DNA from: Filobasidium wieringae
Taxonomy: Eukaryota > Basidiomycota > Tremellomycetes > Filobasidiales > Filobasidiaceae
Reading direction: 5' to 3'
Length of the DNA stretch: 64,000 bases
Assembly (NCBI GenBank): GCA_001600055.1
Contig: BCIV01000008.1
Coordinates: 372,001 to 436,000, forward strand
Below are positions 34,170 through 46,523 of the stretch, in pieces (the stretch's first letter is position 1; the number at the start of each line of letters is the position of its first letter). A program made the translations under genes and the position numbers. The notes beneath the pieces are model-generated. The model was not told where the DNA came from, searched no databases, and worked only from the letters and a program-made list of their open reading frames with translations.

Positions 34170-34256
34170 TACAGCTTGTGAAAATCTTCTCGTTCGGGTT
34201 CAATAGACTTCTGGAGGAGACGGAAATTTACAAACAGACACGGCCTACAAATCAAG

Positions 34257-35687
34257 CTATTCAGAGCCTTGCTTCTTAGCTTCGACGACCTTTCCATCCA
34301 GCTTCTTCGCGACCTGAAGCGATCAAGACAAGATTCGTCAATAACGTGCTTCAGGAACATGACAAGATAGACGTTCACCTCTTCACCAATCTCTCTGATT
34401 CGCGCTTCATCCAGACCAATGAGCGATACATGTACACCTGAATACCGCAGTATTGAGTTAGCGGAGCAGTTGCTGTAATCGTCATCCAGTTTACCTTTGT
34501 AGAGCATGGGGTAAGAACCGCATCGAATCCCATTCTTCCTCTCCCGTTCGTGCAGTTCAGTCAAGTATGGCGCGATAGAACTCTCCGGTTGTTCGGTGAA
34601 CACTAACAATCGGAAGGGTTTGGCGGAATCAGGAGGAAGAGGAAGGTAGGGGGTAAGGGAGATCAACAGTTGCTCGAACAGCGACGGGATACCTGGGAAA
34701 ATACAGAGCTGCAAGCACAGTAAGGGATAAGCCTTTAAGTAGATCAATCTCGATCTACGCCGGACCAACCTTCCCTCCTAACCGAACAACGGGGACCCAC
34801 TTGTCTTCAGCGACGAAGATACATTCAGCTGCATCCCCGGTAGGAAGCATAGCCATCCTGTTCCTGGCGGTTTTTTGCTCTTCGGTCTGAGAATCGATGT
34901 CCATACCCCTAGCCTTGGCTCCAGCTCGCATCCTCTTGACGGTCTCATCATCGAGCTTTAAGGGTAGATCGAAGGCCTTTGCCATAGATGGGTAGGTTAT
35001 ATCATCCTGTTGTCGTCATGACATTCAGCTTGGAATTTTAGATATAGACATCTGAGCAAGGCGCATTCACATGTGTTGGGCCGATTCCCCCTGAGCAAAC
35101 GACAAAGTCATAGTTTTGAGTCATCCTTCTGGCAGCCTCAACGATTTCTTGTTCATCGTCAGCGATGATCTCGATCCTCTTGAGCTCTGTTCATCCGATC
35201 CATAGGTAAGATGCAGGCCACCTGAAGAGGCCGTGGCAAACACATACCGATTCCCAGATCGAAACAATGTTTCGCGAAGAAGTTAGAATTAGAATCGCTA
35301 AGGAGTACGAATCAGTAACAAGCGAGATACCCATGAAGAAAGCTTGCATACCGAGTCTTGCCGTTGAGTACCTCGTCACTGGTTTACAGAATGAATTGCT
35401 CCAGGTCAGCTTCCGACATAGCTGCTCCGTGAACCGATAACAACTCACCCAATGATCAAACATCCAGCAGTCTTGATGTACTTGTCCTTGCCAAGAGGAA
35501 GGTTATGCTTCTGCACGTCACTGACTGGGAAGCTGATACTTCCAGGTTGAGTGCTTGATGACGCCATAGTACGGAAGATGTAAGGAGGTTTGTCTCTGGC
35601 TGTGTATCGTATCAATTGTGGGATTGAGGCCCTTCCGGTGAGCAGAAGATTATTGAGAGATCGAGGTTGTAGACAGCGGGCCAACAT
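34257..35687 (-). CDS. MoaB/Mog-type molybdopterin-binding domain protein (CinA/FLAD1-like)
   Basis: Eight exons: 35687-35449, 35378-35352, 35297-35248, 35186-35071, 35006-34770, 34708-34495, 34437-34379 and 34313-34257; 332 residues from the first ATG. The domain starts KTAGCLIIGDEVLNGKTRD and continues FVVCSGGIGPTHDDITYPSM, DLPLKLDDE and FPGIPSLFEQLL, the pattern of the domain shared by MoaB/MogA, CinA and the N-terminus of FLAD1. No PAPS-reductase-type FAD synthase domain follows, so this is the stand-alone fungal form, whose activity (FAD or nucleotide pyrophosphatase in relatives) is not established here. Two in-frame starts exist: 35687 adds 40 residues rich in R, L and S with no acidic residue until late, a likely mitochondrial presequence; 35567 starts MASSSTQPG and would be cytosolic. 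Confidence 0.85.
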
Positions 35688-35920
35688 CGACGTCGATAGG
35701 GATGTTGAGCATAGCTGGCAGTTACCGTTCACGGTTGACCGCAACGCCGATCAGGTTATACTCAGCTTGCGTCACCGCAAAGCGGGATGTTTCACGTGCA
35801 AAGGAGACGGAGTTTCGGCCTAGCTGAATAATGGTATGACAGCAATTTTACAATGAACAACCAGGAGCTATCTCTTTCATAGCCTGTAAACTGCATTTAT
35901 CTGATGAAGGAGGTCTTAGT

Positions 35921-38588
35921 CTAAGCAGTTTTTTGCTTCTTCTTCTTAGGTTCTACATCAGCAGCGTCTACCGCCATGACATCGTCATCACTATCATCGA
36001 TCGTCTCCTTGCTCTTCTCAGCAGGCTTCGATTTGGCAGCTGCTGCAGGGGCGTCGGTTGCTTTCTTCTTCTTCTTTGGTGCATCGCCCTTAGCTGCCTT
36101 CTTCTTGGCCTTGTTTTTGGCTTCAACGACCATATCATCCGTAACGTCACTCATTGCGCCGTCAGACTCGACACCCGAGTCGTCAGTGTCGGACGGCGAA
36201 CTTGGTGCAGAATCGCTTGCAAAGTCGGCATCTTCCTCTATGGTATTATGAAAACCATTCATAAGTCTCTGTGTCTCAGCACGAACTGGGAAGCAATACC
36301 TACCAGACTCGTCGTCGTCATCCGCACCGGCCGCTCGCCTATCTTTCGGTGCGGATTTCTTCCGTCGGTCGTCCCCGCTATCAACATCATCGTCGTCTTC
36401 ATCGGAGCCAAGATCCATAGCATCAAGCGTTCGCATCGTGTTGTCCTCCCCGATCTCTTTCACTCGCACGTTCTTTCGCTCGAGATATGCTTTGACGTGG
36501 TTGTATTCGTCCTTGTTAACGGACGTGAACGTGTGTTCGATTTCGGTGGAGAGTTTTACAGTGATGTCGAAAGACCTCAGAACACCGGCAACTCTGTGAT
36601 TTACACGTCAGCCAAGCACGACTCAAGTTCCTTATAGCTGACTCACCTTGATATCGATGCTTTTGTGATTTTGCTGTAATCCACCAAGATTGGCGTTTTG
36701 GCGACGAAAAGCATGGATTTGTCCAAAAAGTGCAGTTCTCCCTGCATTGCCTTGACGTTACATTTGATGCATCCCATACCAGCCGAGCTGTATCCCGCTC
36801 AAGGTCACTTCAAGGTTCTCAACTCATTCGCGAAGATCAAATCGTGCTTACCTTGAGAAATCACCTGGACCGACAACTGGCTTCTTTGCCAATTGCTTGA
36901 AAAGGATTGATGTGATTTCGTAAGTTGGAGCAGAATAATCCTTTGCCATGTTCGGATATTCTTTTGCTAGTCTCTCACTAAGCACAGAATCGAGTGTGAG
37001 TCGAGTGCGTTCGATAGCTGCCAGCAACGATCAAACTCACTCCTCAATATTCAGAGTTACATCGGTCTCCTCAGAGTTGTCCCACTGCATAATCAACCAA
37101 GGATACTTTGTCTGTCCCTGACGAAGAGGAGGCTCCAGCCCGACCTTACAGTACGCAAAAGAACACAGCTCCACGTCAACGGTCTGATCCGAGGGAAAGA
37201 CAACAAGTCTGGCTTACGATGAGCTGCTGATACATGTTATCCGCTCTTGGCAGTAAGAATTGTCGATGTACGTGCTTGTACAGAACCTTGTAATCGTAAG
37301 TCTTTCCGTGCAACCGCAGGTGCTCATCATGCATCTCGATCTCATATCGACCTCTGATGAACAAGATGTAAGGAAGGGCATCAGTAATCAAATATCATAA
37401 CCGTGAGGCTTGTGAACTGACCTTGGCGTAACGACCGAGACATCGGTGAAGGTGACGATAGCATCCCCAGCCTGTTCTCCCAATTCGGCCTGTTCCATGA
37501 TCGTCTTGTGGAACATCTCAGCCTGACTGATCTCATTCCCGTCCGAATCATACTCTAGCTCTTCCTCCGCGTCTTCCCCCTCTTCTTCGTCCGACCCAGC
37601 CTGAGAACCTGCTCGGCTCTTCTTCCCTTGTCTTTGAGGGATGTAGAACCTCATCTCCACCAATTCGTCGGCAGGACGTTCAGGTTTCGCTCCAGCGGCT
37701 GCAATGGTAGCAGAAGGTTGAGGAGCGAAATCTAGGGCGACTTCATTTTTACCGGCCATGTTGGAATTGGAGATCGCTTTGAGGGGGATTTCGAATGACA
37801 CTCTTTGCTGGACGAGGAAAGCGAGATCGTTTGCTGCGCAAAAGAAAGAAAAAGGCCAAAGCAAAGAAACCGCGCAAATCGAGCGTTAGTAGATCCTGAG
37901 CTGGCTTCGCTCATGGACTTCATACCTCGGACATCAGTCTTTCCCCAATTCCACCCCTTGACACTGATATCTTTGTGTTCAAGCTCTACTGATCCATCCG
38001 TGACCCCGTGTATGGCTTTCTTTGCCAGTTCAAAGTCCTGAGAATAGCAACAACGTCGATGATGACCGATTAGTCGTCGAGGCTTCTGTGACTGCCTTCG
38101 TAAGTCGCCATGCACATACGTCTTTTTGCAGATTGTCAAACTGATGCCTCATCCCTTCTTTTCTTGGATCTTTTGGGTCGGATAGAGTGATACGCAATTC
38201 GTAACCTCGAGCCACTCTAAATGATAGATACGGACGTCATCTCGTTTAGCTTATTTGTATACTTTTAGAAGGATTCGTTACGATTGTGCTTACCTTTGCC
38301 ATTGAGCTGCCATAATCTCTCTCCCCATAAACGTTACCACGGGCACTTTCTCATCCGTACATTTCCAACCGAGACCGGTATCCAAGATCCTCAACTCTGT
38401 AACAAGGTGGCGGAAAGTCGAAAGTGAGTCGAAGAGGGTTCAGCATAGGAGTCAATCAACGTACGACCAGATGCACGAGCGCTTTGATGGTAAACTGCCA
38501 GGGATGAAGTTTGTGGTTAGATACACATATTCTGCATCTTGCCGTTAATCTTACCATCATGCAGATCTAAAAGCTTCTTGCTTGACAT
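35921..38588 (-). CDS. POB3: FACT histone chaperone subunit (SSRP1-like, no HMG box)
   Basis: Partner of Spt16; reorganises nucleosomes during transcription and replication. Twelve exons: 38588-38555, 38494-38465, 38396-38294, 38216-38120, 38037-37926, 37833-37422, 37353-37218, 37144-37041, 36977-36852, 36787-36647, 36593-36304 and 36237-35921; 633 residues. Family marks in order: [121 protein letters not shown] and [16 protein letters not shown]. The C-terminus is a long acidic stretch followed by Lys-rich sequence (KKKKQKTA). It has no HMG box, as usual in fungi, where Nhp6 supplies it. Divergent from SAC1. Confidence 0.96.
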
Positions 38589-39279
38589 TGTATTTGTTTA
38601 TGTTTGCTTGTTGCCAATGAGTTTGCAGTTGTCGCTCTGGATAAATATCGTGAGCAGACGGAAATTTGAAAACGGTGTGGATTGTGAGAGGAGAATCTAG
38701 TTTTCGATGGCACACTAGATATTGAAGCTAGTAGAGCTGAAAGGACCAGATTGCCATATGTAAGAATCGAACCTGGACTTCGAGTAGTTTGACGTTGTTG
38801 GAAGCTCTAACGCGCTTGAAATTGCGCGTTCACAAGCGCGTCCAAATGCCACTTTACTTCAGCAAAATATGGGTTTAAATAATGTTGAGGAAGATGATCT
38901 GCAAGATATGAGTCAAGGTAGCTGCAAAGATGAAATTTGGGGTAGTAGGTCGAACGGTTTACAGATGGGCAGAATCCTATGCAATTGCTCGTCATCATAG
39001 CGTATTTCGTCGTCGCATAATCTCAAACGATCGCGAATATCATATTGCGAGCCATATCACGGTTACACTCATCTTATCAACGGTCATCGAGTCGTCCAAG
39101 GTCAGAGATCTAACCCGGAATCCGGATGCGCGACCTGACTTCGTGTCTCCAGGATCTCTAGGTTGTCGCAATCATGGAGCTCCCTTGTACAACCAGAAGC
39201 CTCCGTAACCTGACAGCCTCAGCCGCGGTTTGCTCATCCATCTGCTCTCAATAATCACTCTGTACCGTGGTCTCGTATC
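38589..39279. promoter_or_regulatory. Divergent promoter region, POB3 / SAC1
   Basis: 691 bases between the two start codons. The minus strand around 38758-38768 carries GGTTCGATTCT, a near-perfect Pol III B-box, but no cloverleaf can be drawn around it. An inverted repeat CGCGC..GCGCG occurs near 38812-38842. No coding frame is convincing. Confidence 0.4.
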
Positions 39280-42009
39280 ATGGCAAGTAACGCTCTCCAT
39301 GAAGCGTTGAACGTGCAAGTCGCAGTAACAGCATTCTTATATCTGAAATCTCTACTGACATGCTTTATCGGTCTCCTTCAACAGGTACATCTCTCAAGAT
39401 GCATATATCTTCGAACCTAATACCGTTTCTCATGGAGGATTATATCCAGGGGAGAAGACGTCCAGGGAGACCCTGACTGTTGAACGGAGAACCGGTCAGA
39501 TGACTCTGAATGGTACGTTGAAGGTGTTTGATCGTTTGAACTAGATATTGATAGATTCCGATTCTAGCTCCTAATACTGGTGCACCATTGGGTAGAGAAA
39601 AGGTCATTACTTGTTTCGGTATCGCTGGTATCGTAAATCTCGCGACCAGTAAGTCAGAAGCACGAATGATACCTCGAGTCCGAGTTGATGAGTTGTCCGC
39701 AGCCGACTATATCATCGTGATCACTTCCCGAACCCCCTCCTGTCGACTCTTGTCCCACCCTATTTATTTGGCCAATGATTTCCGTCTCCTTCCCCTCGCA
39801 CCAACCAGTACCTCGAGTGCTATCTTAGACAACCCCGTTGAGCGGGAACTCGTTTCGCTAGTCGAACAGGGATTACGAGCAGGAAAGCTATGGTTCTCTT
39901 ACGGATGGGACCTCACCAACACCTTACAGAGGCAGCAGGATTTGGTTGATTCCGGAAGGAACGAAGAACACATGTGGAGACGAGCGGATGATCGGTTCTT
40001 TTGGAACAAGCATTTGATGAGTCGGTTCATTGAGAGGACGGAGTTAGGGGGTCAGGTCAACGATGTGAGTACTCCACACAAAGTGTTTTGCGCAAATATA
40101 TTCCATGGAACTAAATGTTACTTTGCAGCTGAGTCGTTTCATTCTTCCTATGGTATTCGGCTGTAAGTATCTATGCAACAGCCTCTTCACGATTACACAA
40201 ACTGATCCGACCTATATTTAGCGGTCGAGCTTCGATCATCTACCATCAACCACCGGGATTTGTTGTTCTGCCTGATATCTCGTCGATCCAGATACCGTGC
40301 TGGAACCCGTTACTTCACTCGAGGAATCGATACTACTGGGCATGTCGCCAACTACAATGAGACTGAACAGATCGTTCTTACTGACCCGATCGCAGTGGAC
40401 CCGCGTACTGGGTTTGCGGCGGGCGGGAACGGACGAGTCGAAGGGAAGGAGAGGAGCAGTTTTGTCCAGATCAGAGGAAGTATACCGTTGTTCTGGGCCG
40501 AGGTGAACAACCTTCGATACAAGCCGGACATGCAGATTATGGATGTTCCTGAGACGGTAAGGCCTCTCAGAACATGGGCTTACTGCCGTTACTGATATCG
40601 CGATGTGGAGATCAGATAAACGCTCTTAGACTCCATGTTGATGAGCAGGTACGATTATATGGTGACACCTATTTCGTCAACTTGGTCAATAATAAAGGTC
40701 ACGAACTTCCCGTCAAGGACGCAATGGAGAAAGTCCTCGATGCGTGTGAGGAACCCAAGGCCCATTACGTCTACTTCGATTTCCACCACGAATGCCGTGG
40801 ACTACGATTCGAGAGGATTCAATTGCTCGTCGATACCCTTCATGACGATCTGGCGAAGATGGGTTACTTCCATGTTAAAGTCACTGATCATGAGACCAAA
40901 GCGAAACCCAGTCATCGTCAAACTGGAGTGATCCGATCGAACTGTATGGACTGTTTGGATCGAACCAATGTCGCTCAGGCGGCTCTGGCCAAGGATGCTA
41001 TGCAAAGACAGCTTCGAAGTACTGGTGTTTTGTCACACAAGGAGAATATCGATGATCATTCCGAGTTCATACACGTGTTCCGCAATGGTCAGTATTCGTC
41101 AGACTTACAAGGCCAAGGTGCGAAACTGATAGTATTTTTTTCGATTCGCTTGTAGTTTGGGCCGACCACGCAGACACCATTTCCAAAGCCTACAGTGGTA
41201 CTGGTGCGCTCAAGACGGACTTTACCAGAACCGGAAAGCGTACCAAGGAAGGAGCGATCCAGGACGGAATCAACAGTGTCATGCGATACGTTAAGAACAA
41301 CTTCTTCGATGGAAGCAGACAGGTATGTGGCTTGAGAACGGGCCTGGAGCTGTTGTGGTATTCACTCGATATGCTACGTAGGATGCCTATGACGTACTGA
41401 CGGGCTCTTGGGTAGCCAGGCGAGGCGCCATCCCACCGCTGTCGGATACTAGGCCTCTTCTCACTCGAGCAGTGAGTCCGAACCAGTCCAGGCCGATTGA
41501 GACTGTTCTGATCTTCTTGGTTCGTCCAGATGCCATACGTATTGGCGTTCGCGTTCTTCATGATATTCTGTGGCATATTTTTGCCAAAAGCTACGGGTAA
41601 GCATGTCTGCGAGAGAGACCCGTTGACCAGCGCATATACTCAATGTACTCCCCGCTACTGCAGAATTTGCTCTTACTTCGTACATTTTCCTTTGGCTGTT
41701 CTTGGCTGGAGCGGCAATCTGGTACATTTGGGCGCACGTGAGTAGCCTAGTTTAATCATGGTCCAAGACGGCTTCTAATTGCTTGGTTTATATCTTCAGG
41801 GAACCTCATACGTCAATTGGCCTCGTCTCAACGCACCCTATGAGATTTTGTCCTACGAAGGTCCCGGATTTAGATCCGGCAATCGAGGACGAGGGGTAGC
41901 AACAATGTGGAACAAGCAGGTCAGGACAGAAGCGGGCGCTCATGGAGTGAGGAAACCAAGGCCCGAGGAGATTGAACTAGGGAGAAAGAAAGGAAACTTG
42001 ATCGATTGA
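39280..42009 (+). CDS. SAC1: Phosphoinositide phosphatase Sac1
   Basis: ER/Golgi membrane phosphatase that hydrolyses PI4P. Twelve exons: 39280-39314, 39385-39512, 39568-39648, 39703-40064, 40129-40162, 40222-40556, 40616-41087, 41156-41322, 41382-41471, 41530-41596, 41664-41737 and 41800-42009; 684 residues. SAC domain marks: [69 protein letters not shown] and the catalytic CX5R motif with Cys435 ([13 protein letters not shown]). Two hydrophobic segments ([15 protein letters not shown] and [19 protein letters not shown]) are the C-terminal membrane anchors, each in its own exon. The first intron starts GCAAGT and ends CAG: only this GC-AG reading keeps frame, giving LNVYISQDAY. A strong GTAAGT donor at 39649 removes a segment that would otherwise interrupt the SAC core. 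Confidence 0.96.
39315..39384 (+). other. GC-AG intron in SAC1
   Basis: Intron with donor GT|GCAAGT and acceptor CAACAG. The three GT donors nearby (39313, 39319, 39325 regions) are all out of phase with the next exon or weak; the GC donor has the otherwise perfect consensus typical of this rare intron class. Confidence 0.75.
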
Positions 42010-42488
42010 TCTGCTGATTGTCTAGTAGCTAGTCGATATGTGTGCCTAGATTCTGTAGATGGACGTAATGAAAATGATTGCGCCTCGAATCCCACAGGAT
42101 ACCCTCGCCAATCTGCAGGCTATTCAAGACGAGTTGCAAGACACATAGCAACTTGTAGATGGCACGCACCATTTTGCACACGGGATCTTCCAACTGCTAG
42201 AGAAGCCGAGAAGTTTGGACCCCAATCTACCAACTCAACTGTCTGTATTTGCCAGTACGCCCCCGCCTCGTCGCATAAGAGATTCAATGCATCCTCTCTT
42301 TCGGTAACCTAAATGAACCTTATGAACGCGACGTCCTCCAGATTTAGATGTCAGGTTAACCGGCCCGATCGCCGATCGAGCTTGCTTCGTCACGCTTAGA
42401 ATGAGCACCTGGATCGTTCTGCATGTCAGCCAACAAGTCCAGGAGACGTCACTCCAGACGGTCCTTGGTATTCCATTCCCTCATCAAG
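42010..42488. other. Spacer between SAC1 and the GT8 gene
   Basis: 479 bases. A frame at 42040-42312 has no protein-like features. An in-frame ATG at 42423 would extend the GT8 protein by 22 basic residues; I consider it leader. Confidence 0.4.
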
Positions 42489-43678
42489 ATGGCTGGTCTC
42501 GCTGTAAACCCTCTCAAATTCAAAGACTCGGCTCCCCCAGGCTCCAAGTGCGCCTGGGTAGTCTTCCTGCTCTCATCCCCATCCTATCTACCTGGAATTT
42601 TGGTTCTCGGCCACTCACTTAAGAAGTACAAGTCGAAGTATCCTTTGATCGTCGCAGTCAACCCAAAGTTACCTCAGGAGACAAAGGATGCTCTGGTGGA
42701 AGCGGGTTATGAGGTCAGAACCGTTAAGCCATTGGTTCCTCTTGGCAAAGTCACGACTATTGCTGAGAGGTTCGTGGACACATGGACCAAGCTCGCGCTC
42801 TTTGAGTTTGTCGAATACGATGTATGTGTATATGCGATATCTCAAAAGTTTTGGCCTCCGCTGAACTGATCCTCCGTGCATGTTAGCGTCTGGTTCTCAT
42901 CGATGGCGATATGATGCTGAAACAGAATATGGATGAATTGTTCAACATACCCCTCAAGCCAGATCAAGTTGCTTGCAACTTCGCTTGCGTTTGTAATCTC
43001 GACAAGTCCAGTTGGGCACCAGAAGACTGGTAAGTCATAAGACAGAATCATTGAGCTAAAGGCTAATCGCTATATATCAGGACTCGAGAACAGTGCGGTT
43101 ACACGCAATCGCATCATCCAGACGCAATGACTCATCCCGGTCCAGCTGTCGAATCGACTCCCCGTACACATACGTTGCTCAATTCTGGTCTTGTTGTACT
43201 TACGCCGAACCACGAGATTGCCAACAAGATCTCTTCCCTGTTGACGTCCACTGACGCCGAGGATCAGGAGAAGATCGCTAGCTGGATGTTCCCGGACCAG
43301 GACTTGCTCGCTGACGTCTTCCGTGGAAAGTGGGTCAGTCTGCCTTGGACTTACAATGCTATCAAAACGATGCGTTACTGGCATGGGAATTTCTACCGCG
43401 ATGAAGAGGTCCGCAACCTGCATTACATCTGCGACAAGCCTTGGCAGAGGAGACCAGCGAGGAATAGTGAAGAGGAAGTACGCCAGAGCTCTCGAGTGTA
43501 CAAGGTGGATGCGGGCGATTTCGAGGGCATCAAGGACATGGAATTGGGATTGCCTTCAGAACAGGCTGATGCAATTACTCATGGATGGTGGTGGGAAGAG
43601 TATGACGTCATGGTCAATGAGATGAAGACCGATAAATACTCGCACTTGGATTACCTCGAAGGCTTGGTGGCTAAATAG
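42489..43678 (+). CDS. Family 8 glycosyltransferase (glycogenin/galactinol-synthase-like)
   Basis: Exons 42489-42821, 42887-43029 and 43081-43678 give 357 residues. The fold marks of retaining GT8 enzymes are present: AWVVFLLSSPSYLPGILVLG at the start of the Rossmann-like domain, KTVTTIAERF-like helix (KVTTIAERFVDTWTKLALFE), the metal-binding DxD as LVLIDGDMM, FNSG-type LLNSGLVVLTP and FPDQDLLADVF. There is no signal peptide or membrane anchor, so a cytosolic enzyme is likely. In fungi such proteins are usually unassigned; glycogenin self-glucosylation, or transfer to inositol or lipid, cannot be told apart. No long glycogen-synthase-binding tail like that of true glycogenins is seen. An upstream in-frame ATG at 42423 is possible. 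Confidence 0.9.
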
Positions 43679-43806
43679 CATAATGCAAGTATGTAATGTT
43701 AAGGTCGAGATATTAAGAATAGGTTAGCAAAAGCAGTACATGTACAGGCGTGATCAATGCTTTTGGACGACGACCATGTTTCTTGGTTCAGCGTGATACG
43801 CCCGCG

Positions 43807-46084
43807 TCACATCACAGATTCGATTACAGCTTCTACCTCTTCTTCCGACCGTTCGCTTTGGTCGGGCATCAAGGATTCGCTCGGTGAATGTATTGGAACG
43901 TAAGGTGCGCCCGTCGGCATAGCGAGCCCCGCGGCTTCGCTTGGTGTGCTGCCAATTGTAGGCAGGGTCGAAGCGGCTGCATATCCCCTTTCGATCATCA
44001 TCGGTTTCCAGAAATCGCCGTCTAGATCAAACTGCACTCGCACCATTAGCTCGTTTCTCATGATTGAAGGTTCAGTCTCTTACCTCCATGTGCCACGCAA
44101 GCATTTCGGGGGCAGAGACCCCGAATGGCAACAAAGACTCGTTCCGACTACGTCTTTCACTTCTCGTCAGATCCCCGACCGGACCTTTGGTGCCCCTGAT
44201 CTTGAGCTCTGCGTGCAGTTCCTTAGCCTTTTCGGCATTCTCCATGGCTGCGAGACGCTTGTCTGCAGCTTGAACGATAGCTGGTTTGCCAGATTCGGTT
44301 GTGATAGGATAATACGGTTCAACAAAGGGTAATATACTAGTAGATGCGGATACTGAAGTTGGGCCAGTGACCGAAGCAGCGTTTCTTGCGGAGCTACGAG
44401 ACGGTTTCGTTGACCGAAGCCCGGCAGTCTCCTTCATAGAGCTCGAACGTGCCGTCAACCTGGACCGCTTGGCGACTGCTGGATGTGGGACTTCTTGTGA
44501 TTCAAGACGAATGTCGTGTTCCAACGGCGGTAGATCCTGAAGGATTGTTTTGGGTCAGTGTTCTTTTCCATACAAACGATCGAACGTCACACGTCGGCCA
44601 CGTACAATGGGCATGTCTTCCGGCGATGTTGGAGGAGGCGTGATTGTAGAATCTCTTGACATCGCTCGACTAGTGCTGCGCTTTTCTACCCTTACGCTAG
44701 GTAAACTGGCGCTTGTTTGACGTTCGAGAGGTTTTGGTCTGAGTCATAGTATCGCGATCAGATTTCCCTGCGCGTAACAGGTCTGCTTTGCTTTGGAGAC
44801 TCACTTAGCGAGTAGTCTATCGTACCGGGCTAACAGCTCTTTGCCTTCTCTTATCAGTTCACGTTTCAGGCCAGGAATGGTTAGGGTGTGTAACAGTCTG
44901 GCGCCCGCGTCCATAGTTTCTCTGTACCGATTCTGTTCCTTTTCTGCTGTTAAGACGTCATCTGTCTTGGGTTCTTCTGCGCCAATGCTTGTCAACTCGT
45001 TGTCTTGCGATATGGGAATCGTCTCCGTTTTCTTCCCATTTGTCGCCTCTTCTGCCAGTCGTACTCGTTGACCTCGCTGCATCATCCTGGAAACAGCACC
45101 CTCCCATACATCATCGTTCAGATTCTCGAGGTACTCGATCCGCATGTTAAGCTTATAACGAGCGTGCTCCATTCTCTGCCTTTCTGCCAACCTTGCTCTT
45201 GATTCGTAACGCTCATACTTTAAATGCAGTGCGTGATAGCGAGCATCTGAACTGTCTTCTGTTTCAGAAGTATGAGCCTATGCACCACAAAAGGAGGTCA
45301 ACCCGACTGCTTCGAGGTATCGCTAACAACCTCTACTCACACCCCGAGTCTTTCGCTTTTCGTCCAGTACTACGCTATCCTCCTCCGTAACTTTACGAAA
45401 CCCAGGCATGATCACCCTTTTCCGCTCATTGTTTAGGCTCAAATCCTCCTTCTGCGCTATACCTGAAGCCCTTCTTTTTTTGCTAGGAGAAGGAGAGGAG
45501 ATAGGATTCAATTCGTTTCTAGACATGGAAGGGGAACTCGGGAGAACAGCAGGGATATTCATAGGCGTAGACCACCAAGCGGGCTCGGGCGTGGAACGCG
45601 GTAGGAGAGTTGGTTTTATTTCTGCATAATCCCTTCTCACGAGACATATCGGCATAGATTCGGAAGGTTGGTTTGATGAGAATACTGTTTATCGATTCAA
45701 TTCTTCTTTTGTCCAGATACTTTCGGATGCACACAGAGACTCACAAGCTCGCGTGAAACATTGGAAGATCATGTCTTCGACATCTTTTCCCGTCACGCTA
45801 GATCCCGTTCCAGTACTACTTCCCAATCCTCGCATACGGACTGGCAGTACCCTCTTCTCTTCCGTTCTACGCCTAGACGAAGGCGCAGAACCCGTCGACC
45901 GCTGCGGTACGGGGGGTGAAGCTGTACCATTACCCCGGATTACGGGAGATCTTATGCGGACTCTCAACGATTTCCCAGGCTGGCTGTTCATACGGGAAGA
46001 GCTCGCTGTTGCATTCAAACGCTGATCCAAGGAGCCCAGATCCAATGCCATCGTGTGGACTGTAGAGGACGCAGTCGCTGACAT
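43807..46084 (-). CDS. Coiled-coil nuclear protein, possibly SAS4-like
   Basis: Six exons, 46084-45745, 45684-45341, 45277-44805, 44738-44606, 44536-44084 and 44031-43807, give 655 residues. Residues 1-230 are disordered and basic with short motifs (SKKRRASG). From about residue 235 comes a long charged helix with YERYESRARLAERQRM and EHARYKLNMRIEYL, resembling the pattern of the SAS4 (something about silencing 4) domain, in which an E-rich arm is followed by RYKLxxRIExL. Near the C-terminus SLLPFGVSAPEMLAWHMEFD is a compact hydrophobic patch, which also recalls the LPFG motif of that family. If correct it would be a scaffold of a MYST acetyltransferase complex. The assignment is tentative; any coiled-coil chromatin subunit is possible. 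Divergent from TAF2. Confidence 0.7.
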
Positions 46085-46523
46085 GCTGGCTTGGAGCTTC
46101 AGGTATATGATGTGTTACTAGGCCATGTCAGTTGCAGAACAGTATTTCCAAATCTTGTTCTTGATCAAGAAGGTCACTGCGTATGTTATATCCCTCTTCC
46201 AGGGGAGTCGGGTTATACTGCTCGGCCGCTCGACCGAATTGAAGGAGGTTGCTTAACCCTTTCAAATCGACTGACCTAGGAGGTTGAAGTAGGGATCTAT
46301 CCGTATTTCTAGCTCATGCAATTCGCCCGGTCGCGACCTCCACCTACGCAATACCGGTCAGGAATAAGCACGAATTCATATAATACCTCGACCAACCTCA
46401 TCGTGCTTGTACAATCGTAGAGGGTCTGCCGTCCACCTAGCATCTTGCACCTGTCTAGGTTACCTCATAAACAACCTTGCCAGCTTGGTTGGCTCGCAAC
46501 GGTGACTCTACAACTCGCTCACC
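46085..46523. promoter_or_regulatory. Divergent promoter region, SAS4-like / TAF2
   Basis: 439 bases between two start codons. No coding frame; no named site. Confidence 0.35.

Noticed and set aside
38701..38880. Possible tRNA on the minus strand (B-box-like GGTTCGATTCT and a TTCAAG loop flanked by CGCG arms)
   Set aside because: The T stem does not pair, there is no A-box and no acceptor stem; at best a relic or chance.
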